Positions 7,743 to 16,371 of a stretch of DNA of 25,601 nt are shown here, piece by piece. Position 1 is the first letter of the stretch. Every line of letters begins with the position of its first letter. The translations under genes and the position numbers were made by a program. The notes under the pieces are model-generated. The model was given only the letters and a program-made list of their open reading frames with translations, was not told the DNA's origin and ran no database searches. Source of the stretch: an uncultured Clostridia bacterium (lineage in GTDB: Bacteria > Bacillota > Clostridia > Oscillospirales > Ruminococcaceae); contig CALBJC010000081.1 of assembly GCA_937892655.1 (NCBI GenBank), positions 1 to 25,601 on the forward strand, written 5' to 3'.

Positions 7743-7769
7743 TTAGCACTCGCACACTTTGAGTGCTAA
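7743..7769. promoter_or_regulatory. CIRCE operator (HrcA binding site)
   Basis: Exact TTAGCACTC - 9 bases - GAGTGCTAA, the complete consensus of the heat-shock operator bound by HrcA. It lies between the groESL promoter and groES, just after the -10 box, so HrcA would block transcription start. hrcA is not in the window. Confidence 0.98.
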
Positions 7770-7774
7770 ATACT

Positions 7775-7802
7775 ATTTTACCAACATTTTGAGAAAAATC
7801 AA
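7775..7802 (-). promoter_or_regulatory. groESL promoter
   Basis: Minus-strand TTGATT (7797-7802) and TAAAAT (7775-7780) with a 16-base spacer, immediately upstream of CIRCE. This is the normal arrangement for class I heat-shock genes. Confidence 0.75.
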
Positions 7803-7852
7803 GTGTAAAAACACATCTTTTTATAATTTTGTCACTTTGCACAATGAAATAC

Positions 7853-7890
7853 ATAAAAAACAAAAGGACTGTGGTTATATCACAGCCCTT
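7853..7890 (-). terminator. Terminator of the fab operon after acpP
   Basis: Stem AAGGACTGTG / CACAGCCCTT (7864-7873, 7881-7890) with one weak pair, followed on the minus strand by a T-rich run. It separates acpP from the groESL promoter. Confidence 0.8.
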
Positions 7891-7908
7891 AAATGTTTTA
7901 TTCAGATA

Positions 7909-8136
7909 TTAGATGTTGTCTTCAACATACTTTACGATGTCGCCAACTGTCTTTACATTTTCAACTGCTTCTTCAGGAATTTCTACGTTGAATTCATCTT
8001 CTAAAGCCATAACAAGGTCAACAACGTCGAGTGAGTCAGCATCGAGGTCATCTGTGATAGAAGCCTCCATAGTTACCTTATCCTCGTCTACGTCAAGCTG
8101 GTCAACAATGATATCCTTGATTTTATCAAATACCAT
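7909..8136 (-). CDS. acpP: Acyl carrier protein
   Basis: Carries growing acyl chains on phosphopantetheine. It has 75 acidic residues; the attachment Ser35 is in DADSLDVVDLVMALE, the standard motif. The ATG follows GGAGGG. It is the last gene on the fab strand, 105 bases after accA, the largest gap within the operon; that gap holds inverted repeats. In several Firmicutes acpP lies between fabH and fabK, so this end position is a variation. No convincing separate promoter was found in the gap. Confidence 0.97.
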   Translation of the reverse strand: MVFDKIKDIIVDQLDVDEDKVTMEASITDDLDADSLDVVDLVMALEDEFNVEIPEEAVENVKTVGDIVKYVEDNI

Positions 8137-8256
8137 AATTTTCCCTCCATTTCATATAATCATTTGTTTCACGCTGTTTTCACAGCTATATTATATGGAG
8201 CATTCGCTCTCTATATAATCATTTTTTGCAAATCAGTTTTCTCAGATCTCTGAGAA
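8137..8256 (-). promoter_or_regulatory. Structured accA-acpP intercistronic region
   Basis: Three inverted repeats in 120 bases. An 18-base palindrome over the accA stop (8239-8256) has arms TTCTCAGA/TCTGAGAA. A second repeat (8190-8219) has 7-base outer arms ATTATAT/ATATAAT and inner GAGC/GCTC. A third (8173-8186) reads, on the minus strand, GCTGT-GAAA-ACAGC, a stem closed by a GNRA-type tetraloop. None is followed by a T run, so they are not ordinary terminators. An mRNA processing or stability role to raise acpP output is inference. Confidence 0.5.
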
Positions 8257-9051
8257 CTCGCCGATTTTTCTAAACTTAGTATAACGTTCAGACAGCAAAT
8301 CGTCAATAGGTTTTTTACATTTTCTTATTAACGCATTGTGAATATAATCTGAAATATTTTCTGCAGTCTGCTCGATATCAAAGTGAGCACCGCCCGGAGC
8401 TTCATCAATAATATGGTCGCAAACGCCGAAATTCATAAGGTCCTGAGCGGTAATCTTCATAATATCAGCCGCTTCTTTTTCTCTTGAGCCTGTTGTATCC
8501 TTCCAGAGGATTGACGCAAAGCCACGGGGAGAAATTACGGAATAAAGTGCGTTTTCAAGCATTGCAAGCTCATCACAAACGCCAAGAGCCAGCGCGCCGC
8601 CTGAGCCGCCTTCACCCAGAACGATTGATATTACGGGAGTTCTCAAAGTCATAAACTCATATAGGTTTTTTGCAATCGCTTCACCCTGACCGCGCTTTTC
8701 TGCATCAATGCCGCAGAATGCACCGGGAGTGTCGATAAGGCAGATTACAGGACGCCCGAACTTTTCAGCCTGACGGGCAAGACGCAGAGCCTTTCTGTAG
8801 CCTTCAGGATGAGGCATTGAGAAATTTGACTTTTTATTTTCATCTAGGTTTCTGCCCTTGACCTGAGCGATAACCGTTACAGGCTTACCCTCAAAGCGGC
8901 AGATACCGCCTAAAATTGCGCCGTCATCACCAAAAAGGCGGTCACCATGCATTTCAAAGAAATCCTCAAAAATAAGAGGAATATAATCTCTTACGGTAGG
9001 ACGAAGCTTGTTTCTGATAAGGTCAAGCTTTTCACTGGCAAGCAATGACAT
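8242..9051 (-). CDS. accA: Acetyl-CoA carboxylase carboxyltransferase subunit alpha
   Basis: With AccD forms the carboxyltransferase that moves CO2 from biotin to acetyl-CoA, giving malonyl-CoA. It has 269 residues, a compact Firmicute form (E. coli about 320) without the long N-terminal extension. Motifs include DYIPLIFEDFFEMHGDR, SMPHPEGYRKALRL, DTPGAFCGIDAEKRGQGEAI and the oxyanion region GEGGSGGALALG. The ATG lies 1 base after the accD stop and its AGGAGGG site is inside accD, so the two are tightly coupled, fitting an alpha2-beta2 complex. Confidence 0.97.
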   Translation of the reverse strand: MSLLASEKLDLIRNKLRPTVRDYIPLIFEDFFEMHGDRLFGDDGAILGGICRFEGKPVTVIAQVKGRNLDENKKSNFSMPHPEGYRKALRLARQAEKFGRPVICLIDTPGAFCGIDAEKRGQGEAIAKNLYEFMTLRTPVISIVLGEGGSGGALALGVCDELAMLENALYSVISPRGFASILWKDTTGSREKEAADIMKITAQDLMNFGVCDHIIDEAPGGAHFDIEQTAENISDYIHNALIRKCKKPIDDLLSERYTKFRKIGEFSEI

Positions 9052-9052
9052 A

Positions 9053-9934
9053 TTATTCGCCCTCCTTTTTATGAAGCTTTATAAGATGAGCCAGAGTTCT
9101 TCTCATTTTATTTCTTTCAACAATCATATCCACAAAGCCATGCTCAAGCATAAACTCTGCAGACTGGAAATCGTCAGGCAAACGCTGCTTTATCGTGCCC
9201 TCGATAACTCTTCTGCCTGCAAAGCCCACTAAAACCTTTGGCTCTGCAATGATGATATCGCCCAAGGATGCAAATGAAGCGGTTACACCACCGGTTGTCG
9301 GGTCAGTAAGTACAGTTATGTACAAAAGACCTGCCTTTGAATGAAGCGCTACGGCACCAGAGGTTTTGGCCATCTGCATTAAGGATACAATACCCTCCTG
9401 CATTCTCGCACCGCCTGATGCGGTAAATGCGATAACAGGGAGCTTTTCTTTTGTAGCAAACTCAAATGCTCTTGCAATCTTTTCGCCTACAACGCTACCC
9501 ATTGAAGCCATCATATAGCGAGAATCCATAACTACAAGAACAACTCTTTCAGTTCTTATCGTGCATTCGCCTGTGATAACAGCATCAGCAAGGCCTGTTT
9601 TTTCACGAAGCTCCTGCTGCTTTGTATCGTAGTCAGGAAATTCGATAGGATTTTTTGAACGCATATCAGCGTCAAATTCAATAAAACTATCCTTATCACA
9701 GATTGTAGCAAGTCTTTCTCTTGCTGAAATTCTTGAGTGATACATGCATTTTGGGCAAACCTTGTTTGCTTTTGCAAATTCTTCTGTTGAAGTTACCTCT
9801 GAACAACGAGGGCACTTAAAAAACAGATTATTTGGTATCTCGGTTTTCTTCTTAGGTGCTTCTTCGACCTTTTCAGCCCTGTTGTCAGTTCCGTTGAAAC
9901 GTTCCTTTACAACCGAAAATAAATCTTCAAGCAT
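9053..9934 (-). CDS. accD: Acetyl-CoA carboxylase carboxyltransferase subunit beta
   Basis: Beta half of the carboxyltransferase. It has 293 residues, with the zinc ribbon (Cys41, Cys44, Cys60, Cys63 in CPRC ... CPKC) followed by the crotonase-like carboxyltransferase fold with TASGGARMQEGIVSLMQMAK and PTTGGVTASFASLGD. The start ATG has a GGAGGG site inside the short gap after accC (16 bases). accC, accD and accA run in that order with minimal spacing. Confidence 0.97.
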   Translation of the reverse strand: MLEDLFSVVKERFNGTDNRAEKVEEAPKKKTEIPNNLFFKCPRCSEVTSTEEFAKANKVCPKCMYHSRISARERLATICDKDSFIEFDADMRSKNPIEFPDYDTKQQELREKTGLADAVITGECTIRTERVVLVVMDSRYMMASMGSVVGEKIARAFEFATKEKLPVIAFTASGGARMQEGIVSLMQMAKTSGAVALHSKAGLLYITVLTDPTTGGVTASFASLGDIIIAEPKVLVGFAGRRVIEGTIKQRLPDDFQSAEFMLEHGFVDMIVERNKMRRTLAHLIKLHKKEGE

Positions 9935-9950
9935 CAGTTACCCTCCTTCT

Positions 9951-11291
9951 TTAGAGTTCTGTTCTTCCCAGCCAGCCGATATCGTAATCGCCCTTGTCAA
10001 AAGCCTCGCTTCTGATAAGCTTTAGCTGGAAATCAATATTTGTATAAACACCGTCAACAATAAATTCTGAGAGGGCAAGACGCATTTTTGCAATTGCCTC
10101 TTCTCTTGTCGGCGCGTGAACGATAAGCTTTGCAATCATCGAATCATAGTATGGAGAAATCTCACAGCCCTGATAGCAGGCAGAGTCAATTCTGATACCG
10201 TTACCGCCAGGGATATGAAGCGACTTGATAACACCAGGGGATGGTCTGAAATTGAAATCAGGATTTTCTGCATTGATTCTGCATTCGATAGAATGACCTC
10301 TTAAAACTATATCCTCCTGCTTTATTGAGAGCTTCTGACCCTGCGCAATCAAAAGCTGCTGCTTTACAAGGTCAACGCCCGTTACAGCCTCTGTAATCGG
10401 ATGCTCAACCTGAATACGGGTATTCATCTCCATAAAGTAGTAGTCACCGTTTGCGTCAAGCAGAAACTCGATCGTTCCCGCATTCTGATAGCCGCAAGCC
10501 TTAGCTGCCGCTACTGCAGATTTACCCATTCTTTCACGAAGCTGTGGGGTCATAACAGTAGAAGGCGTTTCTTCCAAGACCTTCTGATTTCTTCTCTGCA
10601 TTGAGCAGTCACGCTCACCTAAATGGATAACATTGCCGAAATTATCGGCTAAAATCTGAAATTCTATATGCTTTGGATTTACAATAAACTTTTCGATATA
10701 TATATCATCATTGCCAAAGCAAGCCAAAGCCTCCTGCTTTGCTGCAGTAATCTGCGCTGATAATTCATCAGGGGTGTTTACAAGGCGGATACCTCTGCCG
10801 CCGCCGCCTGCTGAAGCCTTTACCATAACAGGATACCCGATAGCATCGGCAATGCTCTGTGCCGCGGTTAAGTTCTTTACAGCACCGTCAGAGCCGGGTA
10901 CGCAAGGTACTCCTGCCTGCTTCATCGTTTCCTTGGCGCTAGCCTTATCACCGAGCATATCGATAGACTCAGGGCGAGGGCCGATAAAGGTTATGCCGCA
11001 CTTTTTGCACATTCTCGCAAAAGCTGCATTTTCTGATAAAAAGCCAAAACCAGGGTGAATAGCATCAGCTCCTGTAATCTCACAGGCTGAAATAATAGCT
11101 CTCTGATTCAAGTAGCTGTCACGGCTTGCCGCAGGGCCTATGCAGACTGCTTCATCGGCAATCTTTGCATGCAAAGCATGAGCATCGGCAGTAGAGTAAA
11201 CAGCTACTGTCTTTAAGCCCAATTCTCTGCAGGCTCTTATGATACGAACCGCTATTTCGCCACGGTTGGCAATCAATACTTTACTAAACAT
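9951..11291 (-). CDS. accC: Biotin carboxylase subunit of acetyl-CoA carboxylase
   Basis: ATP-dependent carboxylation of the biotin on AccB. It has 446 residues from MFSKVLIANRGEIAVRI, the universal N-terminus. ATP-grasp motifs are GGGGRGIRLV, EKFIVNPKHIEFQ, ERDCSMQRRNQKVLEE and EMNTRIQVEHPITEAVTG, all with the expected residues. The frame is open 29 codons further upstream, but ATG 11291 has a GGAGTGA site and matches the family start. It follows fabZ by 13 bases. Confidence 0.97.
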   Translation of the reverse strand: MFSKVLIANRGEIAVRIIRACRELGLKTVAVYSTADAHALHAKIADEAVCIGPAASRDSYLNQRAIISACEITGADAIHPGFGFLSENAAFARMCKKCGITFIGPRPESIDMLGDKASAKETMKQAGVPCVPGSDGAVKNLTAAQSIADAIGYPVMVKASAGGGGRGIRLVNTPDELSAQITAAKQEALACFGNDDIYIEKFIVNPKHIEFQILADNFGNVIHLGERDCSMQRRNQKVLEETPSTVMTPQLRERMGKSAVAAAKACGYQNAGTIEFLLDANGDYYFMEMNTRIQVEHPITEAVTGVDLVKQQLLIAQGQKLSIKQEDIVLRGHSIECRINAENPDFNFRPSPGVIKSLHIPGGNGIRIDSACYQGCEISPYYDSMIAKLIVHAPTREEAIAKMRLALSEFIVDGVYTNIDFQLKLIRSEAFDKGDYDIGWLGRTEL

Positions 11292-11304
11292 ATCTTCACT
11301 CCGA

Positions 11305-11736
11305 TTACTTGATAGCAAAAGAGATTTCAGCAGAAACTGCCTTTTCGCCATCAACAGTTGCAACTGCCTTGCCGACACCTACAGGGCCTTTTATCTTGAT
11401 GATTTCAACCTCAATCTTAAGAGTATCACCAGGCAATACCTGACGGCGAAACTTAGCTTCCTTAACGCCGCCGAAAAAGCCTATCTTGCCCTTGTTTTCA
11501 GGGATCGAAAGCATTGAAACAGCACCTGCCTGAGCGCACATTTCCAAAAGCAGAACGCCAGGAGTTACAGGATATTCAGGGAAATGACCCTTAAACCAGA
11601 ATGAATCAGGTTCAATATACTTTGTAGCAACGACCCTTTTACCAAGCTCCATTTCATTTATCTCGTCGATAAGTAAAAACGGGTCGCGGTGAGGGATAAT
11701 TTCTTTGATCTGTTCTTTATTGAGTAAAACTGCCAT
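11305..11736 (-). CDS. fabZ: 3-hydroxyacyl-ACP dehydratase FabZ
   Basis: Removes water from 3-hydroxyacyl-ACP in each elongation round. It has 143 residues forming one hot-dog domain; IPHRDPFLLID near the N-terminus, then WFKGHFPEYPVTPGVLLLE containing catalytic His51 and Glu65. It lies between accB and accC, the usual Firmicute position, 15 bases after accB. Confidence 0.97.
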   Translation of the reverse strand: MAVLLNKEQIKEIIPHRDPFLLIDEINEMELGKRVVATKYIEPDSFWFKGHFPEYPVTPGVLLLEMCAQAGAVSMLSIPENKGKIGFFGGVKEAKFRRQVLPGDTLKIEVEIIKIKGPVGVGKAVATVDGEKAVSAEISFAIK

Positions 11737-11751
11737 AACTTTGTCCTCCTA

Positions 11752-12210
11752 TTATTCAATAATCATAATAGGCTGACCGAATTCTACAGCCTGAGCGTTT
11801 GAAACCAGAATTTCCTTTACTACGCCTGAAAATTCACTCTGAACCTCGCTCATAACCTTCATTGATTCGATAATGAAGATTACATCGCCCTTGTTTACAC
11901 GCTTGCCTACTGTTACAAACGGCTCGTCATCAGGAGATGGAGCTGCATAGAATGTACCGACGATAGGCGCTGTCACCTTGTTGCCTGAAACAGCAGGAAC
12001 TGTTGCCTGAGGAGCTGGTTCTACAGCTGACATCTGCATTGCAGGCATTGGTATCGGCATTGGTGGAGGGCATTTTTTAGCCTTTATTGTAATAGACTTT
12101 TCATCGTTATCTGTAATTGTAATTTCAGAAAGTCCCTTTTCATTTAAAATATCAGCAAGCTTTTCGATTGCTTCATAATCAAAATTTGTCCAAACTCTAT
12201 CCTTTGGCAT
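11752..12210 (-). CDS. accB: Biotin carboxyl carrier protein of acetyl-CoA carboxylase
   Basis: Carries biotin between AccC and the carboxyltransferase. It has 152 residues: a helical N-terminal part (1-47), a Pro/Ala/Met-rich linker (48-78, PPPMPIPMPAM), and the biotinyl domain. The biotin Lys118 is in ESMKVM, a variant of the usual EAMKLM/EAMKMM that keeps Met-Lys. TFYAAPSPDDEPFVTVG, the AccB thumb region, is present, which distinguishes it from other biotinyl carriers. It sits between fabF and fabZ. Confidence 0.96.
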   Translation of the reverse strand: MPKDRVWTNFDYEAIEKLADILNEKGLSEITITDNDEKSITIKAKKCPPPMPIPMPAMQMSAVEPAPQATVPAVSGNKVTAPIVGTFYAAPSPDDEPFVTVGKRVNKGDVIFIIESMKVMSEVQSEFSGVVKEILVSNAQAVEFGQPIMIIE

Positions 12211-12237
12211 AATATCAGTCCTTTCAATAATTGGGGC

Positions 12238-13473
12238 TTAGCCTTTGTACTTCTTCAAACAGATAGTAGCATTATGACCGCCAAAGCCAAGAGAATTTGA
12301 AAGCGCTACATTAACTGTCATTTCACGGTTGTTGTCAACTGCATAGTCAAGGTCACATTCAGGGTCAGGGGTTTTATAACCGAGTGTTTTGTGAACAAGA
12401 TCATTCTTTATTGTAAGAGCTGTAACAATAGCTTCAACAGCACCGGCAGCACCAAGCAAGTGACCTGTCATTGACTTTGTTGAGTTGATTACAACATTCT
12501 TTGCCGCATCGCCTAATGCAATCTTGATAGCATTTGTTTCATACTTGTCGTTAAGACCTGTTGATGTACCGTGAGCATTGATGTAATTTACATCTTCTGC
12601 CTTAACGCCTGCTTCTGTAAAAGCATCAGACATTGCTCTTGCAGCTGCAGTACCTTCAGGAGATGGAGATGTCATATGATAAGCATCACCGGTTGCACCA
12701 TAGCCTGCGATTTCAGCATAGATTTTAGCACCGCGGGCTTTAGCGTGTTCAAGCTCTTCCAAAACTAAAATACCACAGCCTTCGCCTAATACAAAGCCCT
12801 GACGGTTGAGGTCAAACGGAGTTGAACAGCTGTCAAGCTCTGTAGCCTTTGAAAGAGCATGCATTGTATTGAAACCGCCAAGAGTAAATTCTGAAATACA
12901 AGCCTCTGTACCACCGCAAAGACAAGCGTCAAGATAGCCGTCCTTAATCTTTCTGAAAGCTTCACCGATAGCGTGAGTAGCTGATGCACAAGCTGTTGTT
13001 GTGCAGTAATTATCACCCTTGAAGCCTGTTTTCATTGAAACTGTACCTGCGGCCATGTTTGAAATCATCATAGGAACAAAGAATACTGACATTCTGTCAG
13101 GACCTTTTTCAAGATACTTTGAGTGTTCAGCTTCAATCTGATCCATACCGCCGATACCTGCACCAATGATAACGCCAACCTTGAAAGGATCAAGATCCGA
13201 AAGGTCGCTGCCGCAGTCGGCCATAGCTTCGTTAGCCGCAACGCAGGCAAACTGAGTAAATCTTGCCATTCTTCTTGTTTCCTTCTTATCGATACATGAA
13301 GATGGGTCAAAATCCTTTACTGCACCTACGATCTTAACATCAAAATCTGATGCATCAAACTGATCTATATATGAAAAACCTAACTTGTTTTCAACAATAC
13401 TGTTCCAGAATTCATCAACATTCTTACCAAGTGGGTTTACAGTACCCATACCTGTAATTACTACTCTTCTCAT
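12238..13473 (-). CDS. fabF: 3-oxoacyl-ACP synthase II
   Basis: Elongating condensing enzyme. It has 411 residues starting MRRVVITGMGTVNPLG. The Cys-His-His triad is visible: Cys162 in TTACASATHAIGEA, His301 in NAHGTST and His338 in KSMTGHLLGAAGA, with the conserved Lys333. The ATG has an AAAGGAAG site. It is 33 bases after fabG and 27 bases before accB in the operon. The length and the Cys-His-His triad separate it from FabH, which has Cys-His-Asn. Confidence 0.98.
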   Translation of the reverse strand: MRRVVITGMGTVNPLGKNVDEFWNSIVENKLGFSYIDQFDASDFDVKIVGAVKDFDPSSCIDKKETRRMARFTQFACVAANEAMADCGSDLSDLDPFKVGVIIGAGIGGMDQIEAEHSKYLEKGPDRMSVFFVPMMISNMAAGTVSMKTGFKGDNYCTTTACASATHAIGEAFRKIKDGYLDACLCGGTEACISEFTLGGFNTMHALSKATELDSCSTPFDLNRQGFVLGEGCGILVLEELEHAKARGAKIYAEIAGYGATGDAYHMTSPSPEGTAAARAMSDAFTEAGVKAEDVNYINAHGTSTGLNDKYETNAIKIALGDAAKNVVINSTKSMTGHLLGAAGAVEAIVTALTIKNDLVHKTLGYKTPDPECDLDYAVDNNREMTVNVALSNSLGFGGHNATICLKKYKG

Positions 13474-13506
13474 TTACCAAACTTCCTTTCAGAGTTTTAA
13501 AATATC

Positions 13507-14247
13507 TTACATTGAAAGACCGCCGCTGATTTCGATAACCTGACCTGTAACATAGCTTGAATCCTTTGAACACAAGAATGATACAACGCCTGCAATCTCT
13601 TCAACCTCGCCGTAACGCTTCATAGCAATAGCTGAAAGCATCATCTTCTTCTGATCCTCTGTAAGAGCATCTGTCATAGGTGTTCTGATAAAACCAGGGG
13701 CTACTGCGTTTACATTGATGCCTCTTGAACCGAGTTCCTTTGCAGCCGTCATTGTCATACCGATGATAGCTGCCTTTGAAGCTGAATAGTTAAACTGACC
13801 AGGGTTGCCGTAAAGACCTGCAACCGATGATACGTTTACGATCCTGCCGCTCTTTTGTCTCATCATTACAGCACCGCAATGCTTTGTCATATTAAATACG
13901 CTCTTCTGATTTACAGCGATTACTGCATCATAGCTTTCTTCGCTCATACGAACGAGCAAGCCATCCTTAGTAATACCGGCGTTATTTACCAAAACGTCAA
14001 CTGAGCCGAGCTCATCCTTAACCTGCTTTACCATTTCTTCGCACTGATCGTACTTTGAAACGTCTGCAGCCTTGCATACAGCCTTAACGCCGAATGCTTC
14101 ACATTCCTTTGCAACGTCTGCGGCCTTGAGAGCATCGCTGTCGCTTGGGTAATGATTTATAACTACATCATAGCCATCCTTTGCAAGTCTCTTAGCGATA
14201 CAAGCACCGATGCCCTGAGATGCACCTGTAATAATTGCTACTGCCAT
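13507..14247 (-). CDS. fabG: 3-oxoacyl-ACP reductase FabG
   Basis: NADPH-dependent reduction of 3-oxoacyl-ACP. It has 246 residues, a classical short-chain dehydrogenase: GASQGIG at 8-14, NNAG at 88-91, catalytic Ser141, Tyr154 and Lys158 (NYSASKAA), and the C-terminal SSYVTGQVIEISGGLSM. The ATG has a GGAGGAG site 15 bases after the fabK stop. In many Firmicutes fabD separates fabK from fabG; here they are directly adjacent. Confidence 0.97.
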   Translation of the reverse strand: MAVAIITGASQGIGACIAKRLAKDGYDVVINHYPSDSDALKAADVAKECEAFGVKAVCKAADVSKYDQCEEMVKQVKDELGSVDVLVNNAGITKDGLLVRMSEESYDAVIAVNQKSVFNMTKHCGAVMMRQKSGRIVNVSSVAGLYGNPGQFNYSASKAAIIGMTMTAAKELGSRGINVNAVAPGFIRTPMTDALTEDQKKMMLSAIAMKRYGEVEEIAGVVSFLCSKDSSYVTGQVIEISGGLSM

Positions 14248-14262
14248 AATTTTCTCCTCCTC

Positions 14263-15189
14263 TTATCTGTTCAAAAGAGCTTTTGCGCCTGACATCATAT
14301 CTTCGATGATGTCCTTACAAGGCTTTACATCATTTATCATACCTGCGATAAGACCGCAAAGGAATGAACCTTCTTCAAGGTTGCCGTCCTGAACTGCCTT
14401 TCTGAGCGAGCCTAAAGTAATCTGTTCAAATTCATCAGGTGTGATAGAGCCGTTTGCCTCGCCTGAAGCCAGACGCTTTGAAAACTTTGTCTTTACATTT
14501 CTGCAAGGATGACCTGTATATCTGCCTGTTACTATATTATCTGTATCCTTTGCTTCAACAACAAGCTCCTTGTATGTCGGATGGATCTGACATTCTTCAG
14601 CCGCCAAAAATCTTGTGCCGACCTGAACGCCCTGGGCGCCAAGCATAAATGATGCGGCAACACCTCTGCCGTCAGCGATACCGCCTGCGGCAATTACAGG
14701 GATTGAAACTGCGTCAACTACCTGAGGAACAAGACACATTGTTGTATTTTCACCGATGTGACCGCCTGATTCTGTACCTTCGGCAATAACTGCATCAGCG
14801 CCTACTCGCTCCATTCTCTTTGCAAGCGCTACCGACGGAACAACAGGAATGACCTTGATACCTGCTTCTTTCCATGCAGGGATATATTTACCGGGACTGC
14901 CTGCACCTGTTGTAACAACAGGAACCTTTTCATCGATAACAAGCTGAGCAAGCTCTTCTGCATTTGGTGACATAAGCATAATGTTTACGCCAAATGGCTT
15001 GTCTGTCAATGAACGGCAACGTCTTATCTGTTCTCTTAAATATTCAATAGGTGCTGAACCGCCTGCGATAAGGCCAAGACCTCCCGCATTTGAAACAGCT
15101 GCCGCAAGAGTGCTTTCAGCTATCCATGCCATACCGCCCTGAATGATAGGGTACTCGATGTTTAAAAGCTCTGTGATTTTAGTTTTCAT
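14263..15189 (-). CDS. fabK: Enoyl-ACP reductase II (FMN-dependent)
   Basis: Last reductive step of elongation using FMN and NAD(P)H. It has 308 residues with the nitronate-monooxygenase/FabK TIM-barrel fold: N-terminus IEYPIIQGGMAWIAE, GGLGLIAGGSAP, AEGTESGGHIGENTTM with the conserved His, and IAAGGIADGRGVAASFMLGA plus VQVGTRFLAAEEC for FMN phosphate. The fold alone could be a nitronate monooxygenase, but position between fabH and fabG supports FabK. No fabI is present in the window. Confidence 0.94.
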   Translation of the reverse strand: MKTKITELLNIEYPIIQGGMAWIAESTLAAAVSNAGGLGLIAGGSAPIEYLREQIRRCRSLTDKPFGVNIMLMSPNAEELAQLVIDEKVPVVTTGAGSPGKYIPAWKEAGIKVIPVVPSVALAKRMERVGADAVIAEGTESGGHIGENTTMCLVPQVVDAVSIPVIAAGGIADGRGVAASFMLGAQGVQVGTRFLAAEECQIHPTYKELVVEAKDTDNIVTGRYTGHPCRNVKTKFSKRLASGEANGSITPDEFEQITLGSLRKAVQDGNLEEGSFLCGLIAGMINDVKPCKDIIEDMMSGAKALLNR

Positions 15190-15207
15190 AATTGTACTTC
15201 CTTTTAT

Positions 15208-16203
15208 TTAGTATTCAAAAATTACAGCACCGTAGGTAAGGCCTGCGCCAAAGCCTACAAGACAAACCTTGTCACCCCTTTTGAGTCTGCCCTGAGTGAT
15301 AGCCTCATGCAATGCTATAGGAATAGTTGCACTTGAGGTATTACCGTAATTTTCAATATTTACAAACACCTTGTCCTCTGAAAGACCAAGAGTTTTTGTA
15401 GCCGCTTTGATAATTCTGACATTTGCCTGATGAGGAATTACAAGGTCGATATCCGATACATCAATTTTAGCCTTTTCACAAGCCGCAAATACTGCGTTTG
15501 GCATTGCCTTTACCGCAAACTTATAAACCTCGTGACCATCCTGAGCCAAGAAATGACCGTTGGATGGCGGCATTTTATCATCAACTGTAATTGTGCCGTC
15601 ATTGAAAGGGCACTCGTTTTCATAGCTTCTTGCAAACAAGAAGCCTGCTCCCGTGCCATCAGCGCCGACATGAGATGTATACATAGTATCAGAAAGTGAG
15701 ATAACTGCCGCTGCTGCGCCATCGCCAAAGAGGATACAACTTGCACGGTCAGAGTAATCCACAAACTTTGAAAGACATTCTGCAGAAATTACAAGAGCAT
15801 ACTTTTTGTTTTCATCAGCTGATAAAAGCGCTCTTGCAGTATCAACTGCATAAACAAAGCCTGAACAAGCAGCGTTTAAATCAAACGCCATACAGGTTGC
15901 CGGAACGCCAAGCTCTCTTTGCACTACACATGCGGCTGAAGGAGTTGCAAAATCAGAGGTAACTGTTGTAAAAATAATAATTGAGATTTCATCGACACTG
16001 ATTTTGGCATTCTCGACTGCCTGTTTTGCCGCCTGAGCACCCAAATACCACGCAGGCTCACCGTTTGCGATATGACGCTGTTTGATACCTGTTCTGGTTG
16101 TTATCCATTCATCGTTTGTTTCGATGATTTTTGTGAAATCCTCATTTGTAGCGATTGTTTTAGGAACATAAAGACCTGTTCCGTTTATTCTGATGCCCTT
16201 CAA
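15208..16203 (-). CDS. fabH: 3-oxoacyl-ACP synthase III
   Basis: Initiates fatty acid synthesis by condensing acetyl- or branched acyl-CoA with malonyl-ACP. It has 331 residues from a TTG start: this TTG lies 7 bases after AGGGGG and gives the family N-terminus (M)KGIRINGTGLYVPK. An upstream in-frame TTG at 16245 would add 14 residues without a ribosome site. Triad: Cys113 in NAACSGFVYA, His258 in VIPHQANVRI, Asn288 in YGNTSSA. It is the first gene of the fab operon, with a leader of roughly 130 bases from the promoter at 16343-16371. A TTG start in a leading gene may hold its translation down. Confidence 0.96.
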   Translation of the reverse strand: MKGIRINGTGLYVPKTIATNEDFTKIIETNDEWITTRTGIKQRHIANGEPAWYLGAQAAKQAVENAKISVDEISIIIFTTVTSDFATPSAACVVQRELGVPATCMAFDLNAACSGFVYAVDTARALLSADENKKYALVISAECLSKFVDYSDRASCILFGDGAAAAVISLSDTMYTSHVGADGTGAGFLFARSYENECPFNDGTITVDDKMPPSNGHFLAQDGHEVYKFAVKAMPNAVFAACEKAKIDVSDIDLVIPHQANVRIIKAATKTLGLSEDKVFVNIENYGNTSSATIPIALHEAITQGRLKRGDKVCLVGFGAGLTYGAVIFEY

Positions 16204-16229
16204 GACAAAACCCCCTGATAAAATTTTAG

Positions 16230-16258
16230 TTGTTTTTAACCGCAAAGTGTGATATAAT
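16230..16258 (+). promoter_or_regulatory. Possible fabD promoter facing the fabH promoter
   Basis: TTGTTT and a perfect TATAAT (16253-16258), 17 bases apart. If used, the fabD leader would be about 210 bases and antisense to the fabH leader. An alternative nearer fabD is TTCACA with a poor -10 (TAAATA) overlapping the palindrome GGCGTAAATATGCC at 16423-16436. Confidence 0.4.
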
Positions 16259-16342
16259 TAAAGTTGGTCGAGAAATTATGAATTTATGATGAACTTGTGT
16301 ATTAAGTCAAATTATTCAACAAATTAGTTACAAACCGTAATT

Positions 16343-16371
16343 ATTTTACCGCACTAAATCGATTATGTCAA
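16343..16371 (-). promoter_or_regulatory. Main promoter of the fabH operon
   Basis: Minus-strand TTGACA (16366-16371) and TAAAAT (16343-16348), 17-base spacer; start expected near 16336, about 133 bases before the fabH TTG. A weaker TTGACT ... TAAATT candidate lies in the leader. No FapR- or FabT-like palindrome could be recognised in the leader. Confidence 0.75.

Noticed and set aside
8137..8241. Separate acpP promoter
   Set aside because: A TATAAT is present, but no -35 box better than two of six matches lies at a suitable distance.
16204..16336. FapR or FabT operator in the fabH leader
   Set aside because: No matching palindrome; the best inverted repeat, AAATT-ATG-AATTT at 16273-16285, is A/T-rich and likely chance.
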